NCBI GenBank assembly: GCA_946406115.1
Contig: OX291544.1
Coordinates: forward strand, 21,283,521-21,347,520
DNA length: 64,000 nucleotides
Direction of reading: 5' to 3'
Origin: Apoda limacodes
Lineage: Eukaryota > Arthropoda > Insecta > Lepidoptera > Limacodidae
Shown here: piece after piece, positions 12,894 through 23,994 of the stretch
How the letters are laid out: each line of letters begins with the position of its first letter
How positions within the stretch are numbered: position 1 is the first letter of the stretch
Notes under the pieces: model-generated
Seen by the model: the letters and a program-made list of their open reading frames with translations, nothing else
What the model was told of the DNA's origin: nothing
The model's database searches: none
Position numbers and translations under genes: made by a program

Positions 12894-13183
12894 TCCTACT
12901 AATATTATAAATGTGAAAGTTTGTATGTTTGGATGGATGTTACTTAATCAGGCTTTAACCACTGGACGAATCGGGATGAAATTTAGCATACATATAGGTT
13001 AGGTCCTGGAATAGAATATAGGCTACTTTTTATCTCGAATAATCTAAAAGTTCCTGCGGGAATAACTATAACAGAGTTTAAAGAACAATAGATGTAGCTG
13101 TAGCTTGCTATAGCAAACTTCATTAGTATAATTAAGGAGTTCCACGCCGATAACCCACTTCAGGACAGGCGGACAAAGTCTAG
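12894..13183 (+). mobile_element. Helitron-like non-autonomous element
   Basis: Starts TCCTACTAATATTATAAATG and ends GGACAAAGTCTAG followed by T, fitting Helitron ends (TC...CTRR, insertion before T). Internal landmarks CCACTGGACGAATCGGGATG, TTAGGTCCTGGAATAGAATATAGG and GCTATAGCAAACTTCATTAGT recur in the copy at 51509-51796. Confidence 0.65.
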
Positions 13184-13458
13184 TTTAATATATGTTTGTA
13201 ATTCGAAACGACATCTTGTGTTTAATGTTGAAATTTACCCATCGTTTATTAGTAATCGAATTGTTCAGCGTAATTTTGTAAGCACTCTATACGTGGTCGC
13301 ATGACTCTCTTCCTAAACCCGACACTTTAATAGTTTTAAAATGTAAAAAACGAAACGCATAACCGTATTTCGAACAGTTTTATGATAGTAGAGACAGCTT
13401 ACACTTTCTTACCTAACAAAACAAGTAAATAACATTATTAGAAGTTTTATCCACCCTA

Positions 13459-13668
13459 ATGACTGTGAGTATAATGGGCGTGAGTAATTATAAGTTAATG
13501 TATGGTAATGTGGCGACAGGTGCTGGTACAAGCGGGGGGGGCGCAGGGGCGGCGGGCAGCGCCGTCACGGGCGTCACGCGCCGCGGCCGCTGCAAGTGGT
13601 TCAATGTTGCTAAAGGATGGGGATTCATCACGCCCGACGACAATGGACAAGACGTGTTCGTACATCAG
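13459..13668 (+). CDS. lin-28: lin-28, coding exon 1 (N-terminus and first half of cold-shock domain)
   Basis: LIN-28 is an RNA-binding protein that blocks let-7 microRNA maturation and binds mRNAs. This exon encodes residues 1-70 of a 193-residue product. Residues 21-40 are a low-complexity Gly/Ala/Ser/Thr stretch, and residues 43-70 open the cold-shock domain, with the KWFN segment (46-49), the RNP1-like KGWGFIT (52-58) and the RNP2-like DVFVH (65-69). The exon ends in phase 0 at CAG|GTACTA, and the spliced product reads on into SVIQMPGFRSL as in animal LIN-28. The ATG at 13459 is the most upstream in-frame start after a stop at 13426; ATGs at 13474 and 13498 are alternatives. An upstream exon cannot be excluded. 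Confidence in the gene is very high, in the exact start moderate. Confidence 0.93.
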
Positions 13669-13787
13669 GTACTATATTAACAACAATTATTTTATCTATA
13701 CTAATAAAATAAAGCTAAAAAGTTTGTTTTTAGGGTTCCGTATCCGAAGGGTTCATAGGGAACCCTATTGCTGTTTTTTTTTTGGAC

Positions 13788-13890
13788 ATTACACAAGCGC
13801 CGTCTGGCCCCAAAGTAAGCAAAGCTTGTGTTATGGGTACCACAATGTTAGTACCCATAACACAAGCTACTTTGGGCCCAGACGTCCCCT
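13788..13890. mobile_element. Two inverted SINE family-A tails
   Basis: A minus-oriented tail (GCGCCGTCTGGCCCCAAAG...GTTATGGGTAC) is followed after ten bases by a plus-oriented one, forming a near-perfect palindrome (13802-13840 with 13851-13883; a 6-base bulge). It starts about 130 bases into the first lin-28 coding intron. Confidence 0.8.
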
Positions 13891-15535
13891 TATCATTAAA
13901 ATGGGGTTTCCATAACATAAAAAAATGTATTGCTCTTGTACGTACAAAGATTAGTTTAAAAATTAACTTGAAACTTATAAGGGTCTGTACAGATAGTCTG
14001 TATTCAAATAAAAAAAAATAGTTATTTATGCAGTGTGGTTGTAGTACATAACATAACTGCACTGAAACTGTAGTGACGTAACGATGTTTCACTACACTTT
14101 TATCTTCCACTAGAAGATCCCCGAGGTTTCACCCGTGGAAAAATCTATTCGTGTGATAACTATGGACCAGGTTGAACGAATTACTGATATCAAGTTAATT
14201 GTACGCCGTAAGGGGAATAGTGCCCCGTAGCAAAAAATGTTGCCATGAAACTCTTGATCGCGACAAAAAATCTTTTTAATTTCTTCTATATTCTCTGTGT
14301 CCCTTCAGCTATCCGGGGATATCCCTGTGCCAAAAATCAGATCGTATCGTAGCGTTGTTGACATGCCAAGGAAAAGTACAATTTTTTTTGAGATTATTTA
14401 CAAATGGAAATTTATAACTAAAAGCTCATGTTCTTAAAAATATAGTCTATATCCACCCTAAAAGTCTATTTTAAAAACTGCTAAAAATGTTTGAAATAGG
14501 ATGAGTACCTACCTAGTTCTGGAGATTATTTAAAAACCTAACCTTTTTATAATATTAGTGTAGATTTGAACATTATTTGCTTTGTGCATTACAAAAACAA
14601 AGCGACATCCACACCTCTACCGGTCGGCAATGTAACTATTTTACAATATGATCACTAATGTTTGACAATAACATGAAGTAGGCACGCGTTTAGCTGTTCA
14701 TATTGTTAAACGCTGGCCAGCGGGTACTGTTCTATATCATGCAATGATCGGAGACATCATAAAGTGATCAATTCTAAGACTGGGCTAAGTCACGAAAATT
14801 ACGTGAATATGAAAATGAAAGATGTTCGCAAAGTAGGGCTAATACTACTGAAATTTGGACAAAAGGTTTTACTTTACAACGATGTCTTTGAAGGGTTTTT
14901 GATAAATGGGCGGTAAAGTTTATACAGGAATTCCGTTATTTCTACCGTTAATTAAGCAACTGACTCGCGATCTAGAAACTTAATCTTAAAACTTAATACA
15001 CGTACGCTTGGGTCACTTGGCTCCCTTATACGAATATTTTTTTGGTAAATCAACCCCAAAAAAAAGCGGTTTGAAGTATGATGTGGTAAAAGTTTACTAG
15101 CAAGGATAATCTGCAAGAAACCTGCTAATAACAAATACCATAAAAAAAAATCGTGCCACCAATTTGTTACTACCCTTATCACCGTCACAATATTTTAAAA
15201 TTAAATATAGTTTTAATAAGGATTTAATTATTTTTTAAATTGATTTTAGTTCAGATTTAGTTCGTTATGTGTTTATGACCATAACATAAAAGACAATACG
15301 CAGACTTTTATGGTATAATCGAAGGGGGTAACCAATGGCTGCATACGAACCCATATCATAAAGTACAGCTTCTTTTTACCAACTTTACTTTAGTCCTGCA
15401 GGACAGGTTGTGTATGCGCCCATCGCTGCAAAACTGCTTTTGTGCCGTGTACATGGACTTACGTGGGTATAAAGATATCTAATAAATCGCAAACTTTGGA
15501 GTAATAAGTGGTACAGATAACAGGATTTATCAATC

Positions 15536-15670
15536 CATACTATAATATTATAAATGTAAAAGTCAGTTGAGAACAAAAGTGTTTGTTTGTTCTCACTTCA
15601 TGTTGCAATGGAGGATCCAATTGAGCTGAAATTTAGCACAGGGATAATTGAATCCCTTCAATTAAGGCCC
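15536..15670 (+). mobile_element. Helitron-like 5' fragment
   Basis: CTATAATATTATAAATGTAAAAG...TGTTTGTTTGTTCTCACTTCATG...GAGCTGAAATTTAGCACAGGGATA. The 3' part is missing; an isolated 3' end of the same kind is at 16295-16366 (CGTTGGCAAAAGCTAG). Confidence 0.5.
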
Positions 15671-16966
15671 AGAACAGACGGTGACACGCAACTGCAACGA
15701 AACCCATTTGAAATTATTGTTTGAAACTAGTTTCAGACGTTATCCACACACGGCGCAACCTAAATTGTTGCACCGCAATGTGATGAAATTATCACAATCA
15801 TTTCAGTTTCTTTGAGAACAGACGTGTAAAATGTCTAGCTCAAGTGATTAAGAAGTTGTGGTTATGAATTTGTATCTCCATTGCTTTTCCAATTACTGCC
15901 AATGCTTTATCAGTGTCAGTTCTGCTTGAGTAGTACAAGCAAGGATACTTCTCAACTTCCAACACAAATTGATTTTTTTTGTTTTAAAAAAACGCGAAAC
16001 GATGAAACGCAAACACGAGTTTCCTACACGCCGGTTTCAATGCGACTGATTCGCAATACGTTTGAAACCGGTTTCAACCTGGTTGTGTCATATGCGGTCT
16101 CTCAAAGGAGTCCATGGCATAAACTCAAATGAAACTCAAAAGTAACTAGGAGTTGCAGTTTCGTCTCTTTTGCGTTTCACCATGTGTTTTGGGCCTTACA
16201 AGGGCGTAGGCTACATTTTATGCCGGATATTTAATAAGTTGTTATCAGGGAATTCGGACGACTTATAGCTATAGTTAAACTTTCTTACTATAATTTAAGA
16301 GGTTTCCGTAGAAATCCCACGCTGATAATCTAATTAAGCGCTGGTTGAGTCGTTGGCAAAAGCTAGTCATTATAAAATTTTTTTTTTAGATGGTGTTGAA
16401 GTATTTTGTAGATGAAAACTAAACAAGCTAAGCTGCAAACCTAAAAGCCTTATTTTAAGTCATAAGATTCCACTGTAAAAAGCATTGTTTTTCATTTAAT
16501 AATTAATACAAAAGTATCCGAGAATAAACTGAGTGAAAAACATAGAGTTTGTTTTAAAATTACATAAAAATCTATATAAAGGCCAACTAATGAACTAACT
16601 TGAAGTACCTATAGAGATATCTAAAATATAACTCCAAATTTGTGGTGTGACTTGTAGTTGCGTTGTAGAATCATAATTTTATTCCAAAAGTGTATTCGTA
16701 TCTAGCGGGTGACCTGATAGTGCGCTTGCTTGTTTGTGCGCCTTATCACGGCCGGATGTTTTTTCTATATATTTACGCCACCGAAATTGTACTTTGTACA
16801 GCATCGACGGTAAAAATTATATTAGGTCAAAACTATTATTGGATGCCGATAGCTTTGATGTTTTCTCGTAAATTATGAGCGTTTGTTTTTGTTTCTGACA
16901 TGATACTGAAACATAGCTTCTATATTAACTTTAAATAGATTAACGATAACGCAACAAGGTGCTTTT

Positions 16967-17171
16967 AAACAAATACCGCACCACAACCCAATATAAACTC
17001 CAAACTTAAACAAATACCGCACCACAACCCAATATAAACTCCAAACTTAAACAAATACCGCACCACAACCCAATATAAACTCCAAACTTAAACAAATACC
17101 GCACCACAACCCAATATAAACTCCAAACTTAAACAAATACCGCACCACAACCCAATATAAACTCCAAACTT
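16967..17171. repeat. Minisatellite, 41 bases x 5, perfect
   Basis: Five identical 41-base units starting at 16967, 17008, 17049, 17090 and 17131, each AAACAAATACCG...AACTCCAAACTT. No base differs between units. It is in the first lin-28 coding intron. Confidence 0.97.
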
Positions 17172-17865
17172 GGTAGATCTAATGTAATTTACAAGTCAAC
17201 TAAAAATTGTCTTTAAATTTTCTTAAAGCCTAGTTTGAAGGTTTCATAGCTTATATATTACCGTTTTCGTTCTTATGATAGCTTATAAAACTAGTTAGCT
17301 GCTATAAATATGTTAAATGTTTTTAAGCCACTTTTTCTCTTAGATGTTATATAGAGTTAACCTCGCTAATCTAATACTCAGAAGGTCATTTTCCAATCGG
17401 TACAAATATCTACTAGTTTATTTTCCACGAAAACCCACGAAATACCCTACGCGATATTCTGAATACCTAGATCAAAGAATCATCCGAAATAAAATATTTG
17501 ACGAACCCCGACATAGCAATGGTCATATTTAGGTTATATAATACAGACCCATTTTCATTCTTGCTTCCCTATACAAGAGCGTGTTGTTCTTAACAAATCA
17601 GTATTTTTCTAAACCAAAAAAACCTTACTAGACCCATATCAATCTATTCGGACTCATAGTACCTATGGCTGCTTCGCTAGTTAAACTAATTAACTTCGAT
17701 TGGGAATGGAAAACAAACAGCCTCTGTACTTGAAGCAATGCTTTTAATTCTGTTGATGTAAACATAATTTTAGCTCTCTTAACATATCTCCAACTACAAT
17801 TGACTGGTTTCACAGTTACTTATGTGGACGTTTGCAATACATTCTGGTTGTTGAATTCTTATATC

Positions 17866-18436
17866 TTAGTGGATATATCGGCCGGTGTCCCGCAAGGTGG
17901 CGTATTGTCTCCACTACTCTTCAATATTATATATATAGCCCGGATACCAGCTTGGACCTTTTGACTCGGTTCAACGACAGGCTGTGAGAATTGTCGACGA
18001 TCCCAAACTCACTTGCCGTATCGAACCCTTAAGTTCGAGGAGAGATTTTGCCACCCTGTGTGTGTTCTACCGCTTGTACAATGGGATGTGTTCTGAGGAA
18101 TTGTTCGAAATGATGCCCACGGCTACTTTTTACCATCGCACCGCTCGCCATCGGCAGGGAATTCATTCTCACACTTTAGAACCGAAATGGTCGCGTACAG
18201 TGCGGTTTCAGAGAAACCTTCTCCCGCGATCGCTTGGGTTGTGGAATGAGCTCCCTGCCAAGGTTTTATCTAAGGACTACAATATGAGGTTCTTCAAGAA
18301 AGAAGTAATTGGATTTTTGAAGGGTCGGCAACGCGCGAGTGATGCCCCTGGTGTTGCAAGCGTCCATAGGCCACGGTGACCGCTTACAATCAGGCGGACC
18401 GTGTGCTTGCTTGCCACCTTAGTGGTATAAAAAAAA
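17866..18436 (+). mobile_element. CR1/Jockey-type LINE tail with internal deletion
   Basis: It starts with the reverse-transcriptase motif SAGVPQGGVLSPLLFNI (17875-17928), then jumps across a deletion to the C-terminal region RIVDDPKLTCRIEPL...LCVFYRLYNGMCSEELFEM...FYHRTARHRQGIHSHTLEP...LGLWNELPAKVL...ASVHRPR, a stop, and the 3' UTR ending CTTGCTTGCCACCTTAGTGGTATAAAAAAA. The C-terminal part is open for 131 codons. This is the best-preserved copy of the window's commonest LINE family. Confidence 0.85.
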
Positions 18437-18524
18437 CTATTTTCATAAATACTCTTATAGTAACAAACAACAAAATTTTAATGAATGTAGTTGACCTATG
18501 TATCAGAAGTTTTTTGATTATATA

Positions 18525-19382
18525 TTAGGTCCATATGAAATTGATGTTTTATATGGAAAAAGCAAAACTATTTTTTTAACATTTATTTTATTTAATCCAT
18601 CAAAGTAAGTACCGTTGTGATCTGTGCACTTTTGCCATTTTATAGTGAGTTCATTCAGTGAGCGAGAATCAAAAAAATCTTTGAAGGTGTTTTGGACTGC
18701 CTCATCTGAATTGTTTTTTTTTCCAATTAAGGAAATTATCCTAATTCCAAAAAAAGTGGTATTAGTGGATGGCGGAGACATTCCAATCCTAGCTCCTATA
18801 GTTTCGCCACCGCCTGTTGTGCAGTGTGTGGTCTAGCGTTGTTGGTTTGCTTCACTTAGTTCATGCGGTACCCAGTTTTCAAGCTGTTTCACTTTTCTAA
18901 TTTGTTTCAAATGATTTTAAATAGTTTATCACTCACACCTAAGCCTGTAGCTAACTCTGACATGGTTCGAGATGGATCCTTCCTCGATCATTTTCAATAA
19001 CCTCATTGATAACTAGGTCTTCGGCCGTCCTCGAGGTTCGTTCTGGAGATCAAAATTTCCAGAACGAAAGCGTTGGAACCAAAAACGTACTGTGTTTTCT
19101 TTTACAGTGGCTTCTCCGAACACATAATTAAGCCTTAATAGTGCCACGATGGAATTCGTAGTCGAAAATTATGTTATATTTTATGTTTTCCATATTAAGC
19201 ACAGTACGATGTCAAAGCAAAATTGAATGACGCGAAAACAAAAGAATTATTACATTCAAAACACAAATAGACATGCTTAAAATTGAAATAAATTTGAATT
19301 TGGAATTCTTAACCAAACGCCAGATTTTTGAGATCAAACTGGCCAGTTATATAAAACATCAATTTCATATGTAAGGACCTAA
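18525..19382 (-). mobile_element. Degraded mariner transposon with both terminal repeats
   Basis: The ends TTAGGTCCATATGAAATTGATG and its diverged complement (CATCAATTTCATATGTAAGGACCTAA) are each flanked by TA, the mariner target. At 858 bases it is short for a full mariner (about 1.3 kb). Minus-strand remnants include the transposase C-terminus (KWQKCTDHNGTYFD) and an N-terminal piece (DPSRTMSELATGLGVSD), with stops between. It sits in the first lin-28 coding intron, antisense to the gene. Confidence 0.8.
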
Positions 19383-19767
19383 TATTAGTTTTTCTAGAAT
19401 ATTTTGAAAATAAAATTACTATGTTTATATGTATGTATATGTTATGTACGTGTGGGGGTAACCAGTGGCATGGTAATGATACCCACATTATACTGTGGGA
19501 GGACAGAATATTCTACTAACCACTTTCGTCCTACGTAACAGGTGATGAACCCATTCCCGCAACACTGCTTCCGATATAGGTATACCGTATATTTCGACTA
19601 AGATGGCTTTATTACCAGCTTTAGAGCTATAAGTGGTAAAATAAAGACCAGGGACAATATAATACACATTCAATTCCAGTTACTTGTTCTACAACTTTTG
19701 AAAAATGTATAAATATACTGCTCCCCGTATCTTAATAGTCTGCAGCTGAAAAATGGAAAACAATTTA

Positions 19768-19829
19768 TTGACGTGACAACGTCTTATAAATTGGTTTGTT
19801 GACGTGACAACGTCTTATAAATTGGTTTG
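19768..19829. repeat. 31-base direct repeat x2 with palindromic core
   Basis: TTGACGTGACAACGTCTTATAAATTGGTTTG occurs twice in tandem; GACGTGACAACGTC can form a small hairpin. The segment continues into GCCGGGTGACACTTC and a GAGAGCGAG-rich stretch. Confidence 0.85.
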
Positions 19830-20676
19830 CCGGGTGACACTTCAAGAAACTGCGTTACGCTCCGCTCACGTTATGCGCTCACAATGAGAGCGAGTGAGAG
19901 GCACGCGCCCGCCTAAGAGCGAGAGAGACAGACATAAAATCATTGTCACGTAAAACTTTCGCCCGTATACCGACTTTACAGGCAACCAGTTTTTTATTTT
20001 TATAAATTTATTAATAGTTATTTAACTGTATTTTAAACTATCTAAATATGTAAATATAATAATCAAAATATCTAAACTACTCTAAAACTATAAAATAAAA
20101 TATACCATATTTACTAAGGTAGCTTCACGTGGAAAAGTGTAATTGCTGGCGTAATTAATTGAATATTTATTTAATAGTTCATTGTTCACCAAGGGGTGAA
20201 AGTGACTGATTACCGACGAGGGTGTAGTTTGAGGCCCGAAGTGGAGCTGAGGGCCTTAAAACACACGAGGTGGGAATCGCCTTTCATCCCGAGTGATACA
20301 TAGTGCTTTACACTACAAATGCGAGGATAATAAAATATAATTTATTAAAGTTTTAATTTACTTAACAAATAATACTTCATTTTTTATAAACATAGATGGC
20401 GCTGTACCGAATAATTACAAGCTATGGTTATGTTTTCTGTTGTTTGTACAGAGTGAGTTTTTTTTTTCAAATTGAAACTGGTTCACATTAATAATAACAG
20501 ATGGCACTGTACCAAATAAGAAGAAGCTATTTAATTGTTTCGTCAGCTTTTAAATAGAAAGTGTATTTTTATTATTTACTTTAACTCTGACGATGATATA
20601 ACCAGCAGGCTCAAAGCTCAAGCGCCTTCAGCGCCCGCGTCCGCGAACACAGATCATAGAAATATATACAGAATAC

Positions 20677-20785
20677 GTCGCCGCCGGCGGCGACGGAACA
20701 TTAGACAGTTTAGTTTTAACACACACACACACACTCGAGCGCGCGGGTATACTAGGTTCACTAATATACCCGGGCGCTTCGACTA
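20677..20785. repeat. GC-rich palindromes
   Basis: GTCGCCGCCGGCGGCGAC (20677-20694) is a perfect 18-base palindrome. After an (AC)n tract, an imperfect hairpin follows: CGAGCGCGCGGGTATA pairs with TATACCCGGGCGCTTCG. Confidence 0.85.
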
Positions 20786-20908
20786 GTTAGATTTAAATAA
20801 TAATAGGCGAGTGCTGAAGAGTTTCTTGCCGTTTCTTCTCTTCAGAACGCCTTTGCTATTTTCCGAAACGGCGGTAAAAATTTAGTTAGATACAAATTTT
20901 AGTTTCTA

Positions 20909-21275
20909 AGAGCGGTTGCCCAAGCCGAGGTTCGTGTCTAGGACACCCTTGCGCAAACCGCCCCAACTTTTCGCTGAAGAGTGCAAGCAGCACCGCAGCA
21001 AAAGTTAGTCCGCGTGTAGTTGTAAAGGCCATCTGCGGCCAACAACAGTAGCCAGTAGTTAGAAAAAAAAAAAAAAAAAAAAAATTATTTACTTTGCGGT
21101 TGCCCAAGCCGAGGTTCGTGTCTAGGACACCCTTGCGCAAACCGCCCCAACTTTTCGCAGAAGAGTGCAAGCAGCACCGCAGCAAAAGTTAGTCCGCGTG
21201 TAGTTGTAAAGGCCATCTGCGGCCAACAACAGTAGCCAGTAGTTAGAAAAAAAAAAAAAAAATATTTACTTTCTT
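20909..21275. repeat. Two poly(A)-tailed repeat units in tandem
   Basis: GCGGTTGCCCAAGCCGAGGTTCG...CAACAACAGTAGCCAGTAGTTAG followed by A22 (20910-21083) is repeated at 21097-21262 with A15. Both tails are followed by TATTTACTTT. A shortened relative (AGAGTGCAAGCAGCACCGCTGTAAAAGTTAGTCCGCG) lies at 283-345. Confidence 0.85.
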
Positions 21276-21711
21276 GCCTCTGAACGGGCAAGTAATAATC
21301 TCTGCTAACGCGTACTTTCAACCCTATTTTTGACTATGCATGAAGGTTGTTTCAGAGCATGTGTAATGTAAAAATTTTTTTTCCAAATGTAGCAGTTTTT
21401 CGGTTAAGGTGTTTGATGATGTTTTTACTTTTCATTAGGACACAACAAATCACTCCGAAAAATTGGTTCCTACGATTAATAATATTTTCGGACAAGAATC
21501 TATGGAGGAGGCCAGCATCAAGCAGGATTAATAGACTTTTTTTTTTCTATAAAATATATTGTTCAAAATCAATACTTGGTTATTAGCTATGGGTAAAAAA
21601 GACCTGTCCATTCTTGGCTGGTCTAGGAAATACTGCCCTCCTTGCCTTCATTAAGGTTTCTTAAAACACTAAGATAGAACAATTTTATTTTCTATCTAAT
21701 TCGCTGACGAC

Positions 21712-21796
21712 AGCCGCACGACGGTAAGCAGTTACCGTGGCCTATGGATAGCTGCAACACCAGAAGTTTTAATCAGAACTTCTTGTTTTTGTATCA
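21712..21796 (-). mobile_element. CR1/Jockey-type LINE remnant
   Basis: About 80 bases of the family 3' UTR in reverse (CGACGGTAAGCAGTTACCGTGGCCTATGGATAGCTGCAACACCAGAAG), without the terminal A-tail. Confidence 0.6.
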
Positions 21797-21936
21797 TACT
21801 AACATTTACGAAAAATAGACTGGTCTCACCCAGAGTGTTTCTGTAAGGCTTAAGATCCTGTGGGTTCTTTATCCGTCGATTGCTAGATATATGCTATCAA
21901 AATGTTATCACTATATGACATTTTTTTATATTTCAG

Positions 21937-22109
21937 AGCGTTATCCAAATGCCAGGCTTTCGGTCGCTTGGAGATAACGAAGAAGTAGAGTTTGAGTGCA
22001 AGGAGTCTGACAAAGGACTAGAAGCGACTCGGGTGTCTGGACCATCTTCCGTAGATTGCCAGGGATCACACCGCCGGCCACTCTCGAAGAAACGCTTCAG
22101 AAAGATACG
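21937..22109 (+). CDS. lin-28: lin-28, coding exon 2 (second half of cold-shock domain and basic linker)
   Basis: The exon is preceded by a polypyrimidine tract and TTTCAG, and followed by the donor GTAAGG. Its 173 bases encode residues 71-127 plus two bases of codon 128. Residues 71-104 complete the cold-shock domain: SVIQMPGFRSL, then EEVEFEC, then KGLEATRVSG, the last strand that is typical of LIN-28. Residues 115-128 form a Lys/Arg-rich linker to the zinc knuckles. The intron splits the cold-shock domain directly after the DVFVHQ motif. Reading frame and phase fit both neighbouring exons without adjustment. Confidence 0.95.
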
Positions 22110-22904
22110 GTAAGGATTTTAAAATAGATATATAAGGAGAAGAGAAATCAAAGTTCTTCGGCCTATTTTTAGGGTTCCGTACGACCAAATGGAACAACAT
22201 CGGAACCCTTATAGGATCACTTATGTGTCACTTATTCGTTTGACACAGTCATACTCACACTCTTCTAGTTTTTTTAAGTTAGTTATATGTTAACTTTATG
22301 TACAACAAAAATATTTAAGTTATATTGATTTTGATTATGACTGAAGATGTAAACATAAAGTCAGCAAAATATTTAAAGAATTGTGATAGTATTTTACGTA
22401 AATATTTGTTTTTTATTTATGATCTTTTTTCATACACACTGTGTTACATAAAGTTCTAAACTTTTTCGTTACTCAAAACGCGTTATTATGATAAAGCGCT
22501 ATTTACCATTATATTTTTATTTTACCATTATTATTTTCCATCGCAAAAGGGATATTCATCCATAAAATAATTATAATTAAAAATTGGATTAAATAAATGT
22601 ATGAAATGAACAAGAACTTTCGTTCACTGGATATTGAATAAAAAGCAATATATTAGCTTTTTGAGCAGCAATATGCTGATTTATATGGATATTAACTGCA
22701 CCGAGGATGGCATAGATAAATATCAGTCGGTTGATTAAGGAAAATATTTATACGTTAATACCTCAGTTGTTTAGTTATTTAGTTTTAGTTATGTGAGTAA
22801 ACACTTCAATATCCCTGCAAAGCAGACCACTTCTTTTATAAGATAAAAACAAATAGCTACTTTTTATATAAAGTTTACATAAATAAATAAATGAGTGTTC
22901 ACCC

Positions 22905-23935
22905 AACGTTTTTTTTATCTAAATTTTAATATTTTAAAAAATAAGTTTTCTTTTTCAATTAAAAATATGTAAAGCGAAGGACCAACCCGTTAGTATCCCA
23001 AGGGCTTACAAAACATTTTATGTTTTAGTATTTATAGGTACTAGTAGTTAAGTATTTGACACATATATATTCTTTCACAAAAAGATATTGTTTTTGGCCT
23101 AGGCTTTTAAGACTTCCTCGCAGCCTAGTTGGTAGAGTAGCCGGCTGCTGTGCAGAGTCTGTGGGTTCGATTCCAACGTTTTTTTTATCTAAATTTTGAT
23201 ATTTTTAAAAGTAAGTTTTCTTTTTCAATTAAAAATATGTAAAGCGAAGGACCAACCCGTTAGTATCCCAAGGGCTTACAAAACATTTTATGTTTTAGTA
23301 TTTATAGGTACTAGTAGTTAAGTATTTTACACATATATATTCTTTCACAAAAAGATATTGTTTTTGGCCTAGGCTTTTAAGACTTCCTCGCAGCCTAGTT
23401 GGTAGAGTAGCCGGCTGCTTTGCAGAGTCCGTGGGTTCGATTTCCGCGCTGGATAAACATTTAAGTCTGGGTGTAATTATGTATGACAAATATAAAAAAA
23501 AAGGAATAAACATATATATTTGTATCCGTTCCCCTGGTATCAATAACACAAGCTTTACTTACTTTGGGGCCAGACGGCGCTGTGTGTAATGTCCAAAAAT
23601 ATTTATATAAAAAAAATATTTTTATTATAAATATATATTATATTATTTATTATTAAAAATTTTAAAGAAACCAACCCGTTAGTATTGCAATCATACAAAA
23701 CATTTTATGTTTTAGAATTAATAGTAGTTTAGTATTTTACATACACGTATAATTCAATCACTAAAAGATATTGTTTTTAGCCCAAACATTTTTAATATTA
23801 GAGAAACTAACCCGTTAGTACCTATCCCAAAAACTTACAAGACATTTTAAGTTTTAGTATTAGTAGTTTAGTATCTTACATACCTAAGCAGATTCAATCT
23901 CAAAAAGATATTATATTTGGACCAAGCTTGTTTAT
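22905..23935. repeat. Diverged tandem repeat in lin-28 intron 2
   Basis: A core of about 125 bases (CCAACCCGTTAGTATCCC...AACATTTTATGTTTTAGTATT...AAAAGATATTGTTTTTGG) occurs at about 22980, 23250, 23665 and 23795. The first two are part of a 270-base tandem duplication (22905-23174 and 23175-23444) that also copies a SINE head. The last two are more diverged and lack the SINE. Confidence 0.85.
23374..23600 (+). mobile_element. tRNA-headed SINE (family A), complete
   Basis: Head CTCGCAGCCTAGTTGGTAGAGTAGCCGG (pol III A-box-like), B-box GGGTTCGATTTCC, body GTCTGGGTGTAATTATGTATG, and tail CAATAACACAAGCTTTACTTACTTTGGGGCCAGACGGCGCTGTGTG. The head alone is repeated at 23104-23174 by a 270-base tandem duplication. 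Confidence 0.85.
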
Positions 23936-23994
23936 TTTATTATAAGAGAATTTTTTTAATGTTAAAAAATAAAAAGTATATTATCTTATTTCAG

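Larger units (their letters stand above)
13669..21936 (+). other. lin-28 intron 1 (coding), 8.3 kb
   Basis: This large intron splits the cold-shock domain. It holds, in order: an inverted pair of SINE tails next to the donor, Helitron-like fragments, a perfect 41-base x5 minisatellite, a CR1/Jockey-type LINE tail, a complete but dead mariner on the opposite strand, a repeat with the core TTGACGTGACAACGTC, GC-rich palindromes, two poly(A)-tailed repeat units in tandem, and a short LINE remnant. I saw no convincing alternative exon. The stretches 14100-15500 and 16400-16960 hold nothing I recognise beyond AT-rich DNA and a Helitron-like end near 14500-14570. Confidence 0.85.
22110..23994 (+). 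other. lin-28 intron 2 (coding), with a diverged tandem repeat
   Basis: GTAAGG donor and TTTCAG acceptor. The first 800 bases are AT-rich and contain a GGGTTCCGTA-type repeat end near 22168-22212. The second half is a four-copy tandem repeat, annotated separately, mixed with a tRNA-headed SINE, and it runs almost to the zinc-knuckle exon. Confidence 0.85.

Noticed and set aside
16967..17171. CRISPR-like array
   Set aside because: The units are contiguous 41-base repeats without spacers, in a eukaryotic intron.
23374..23445. tRNA-like sequence with A- and B-boxes
   Set aside because: It continues into a SINE body and tail shared by other copies and lacks a proper tRNA acceptor stem, so it is not a tRNA gene. 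The same holds for 5941-6000 and 31130-31195.
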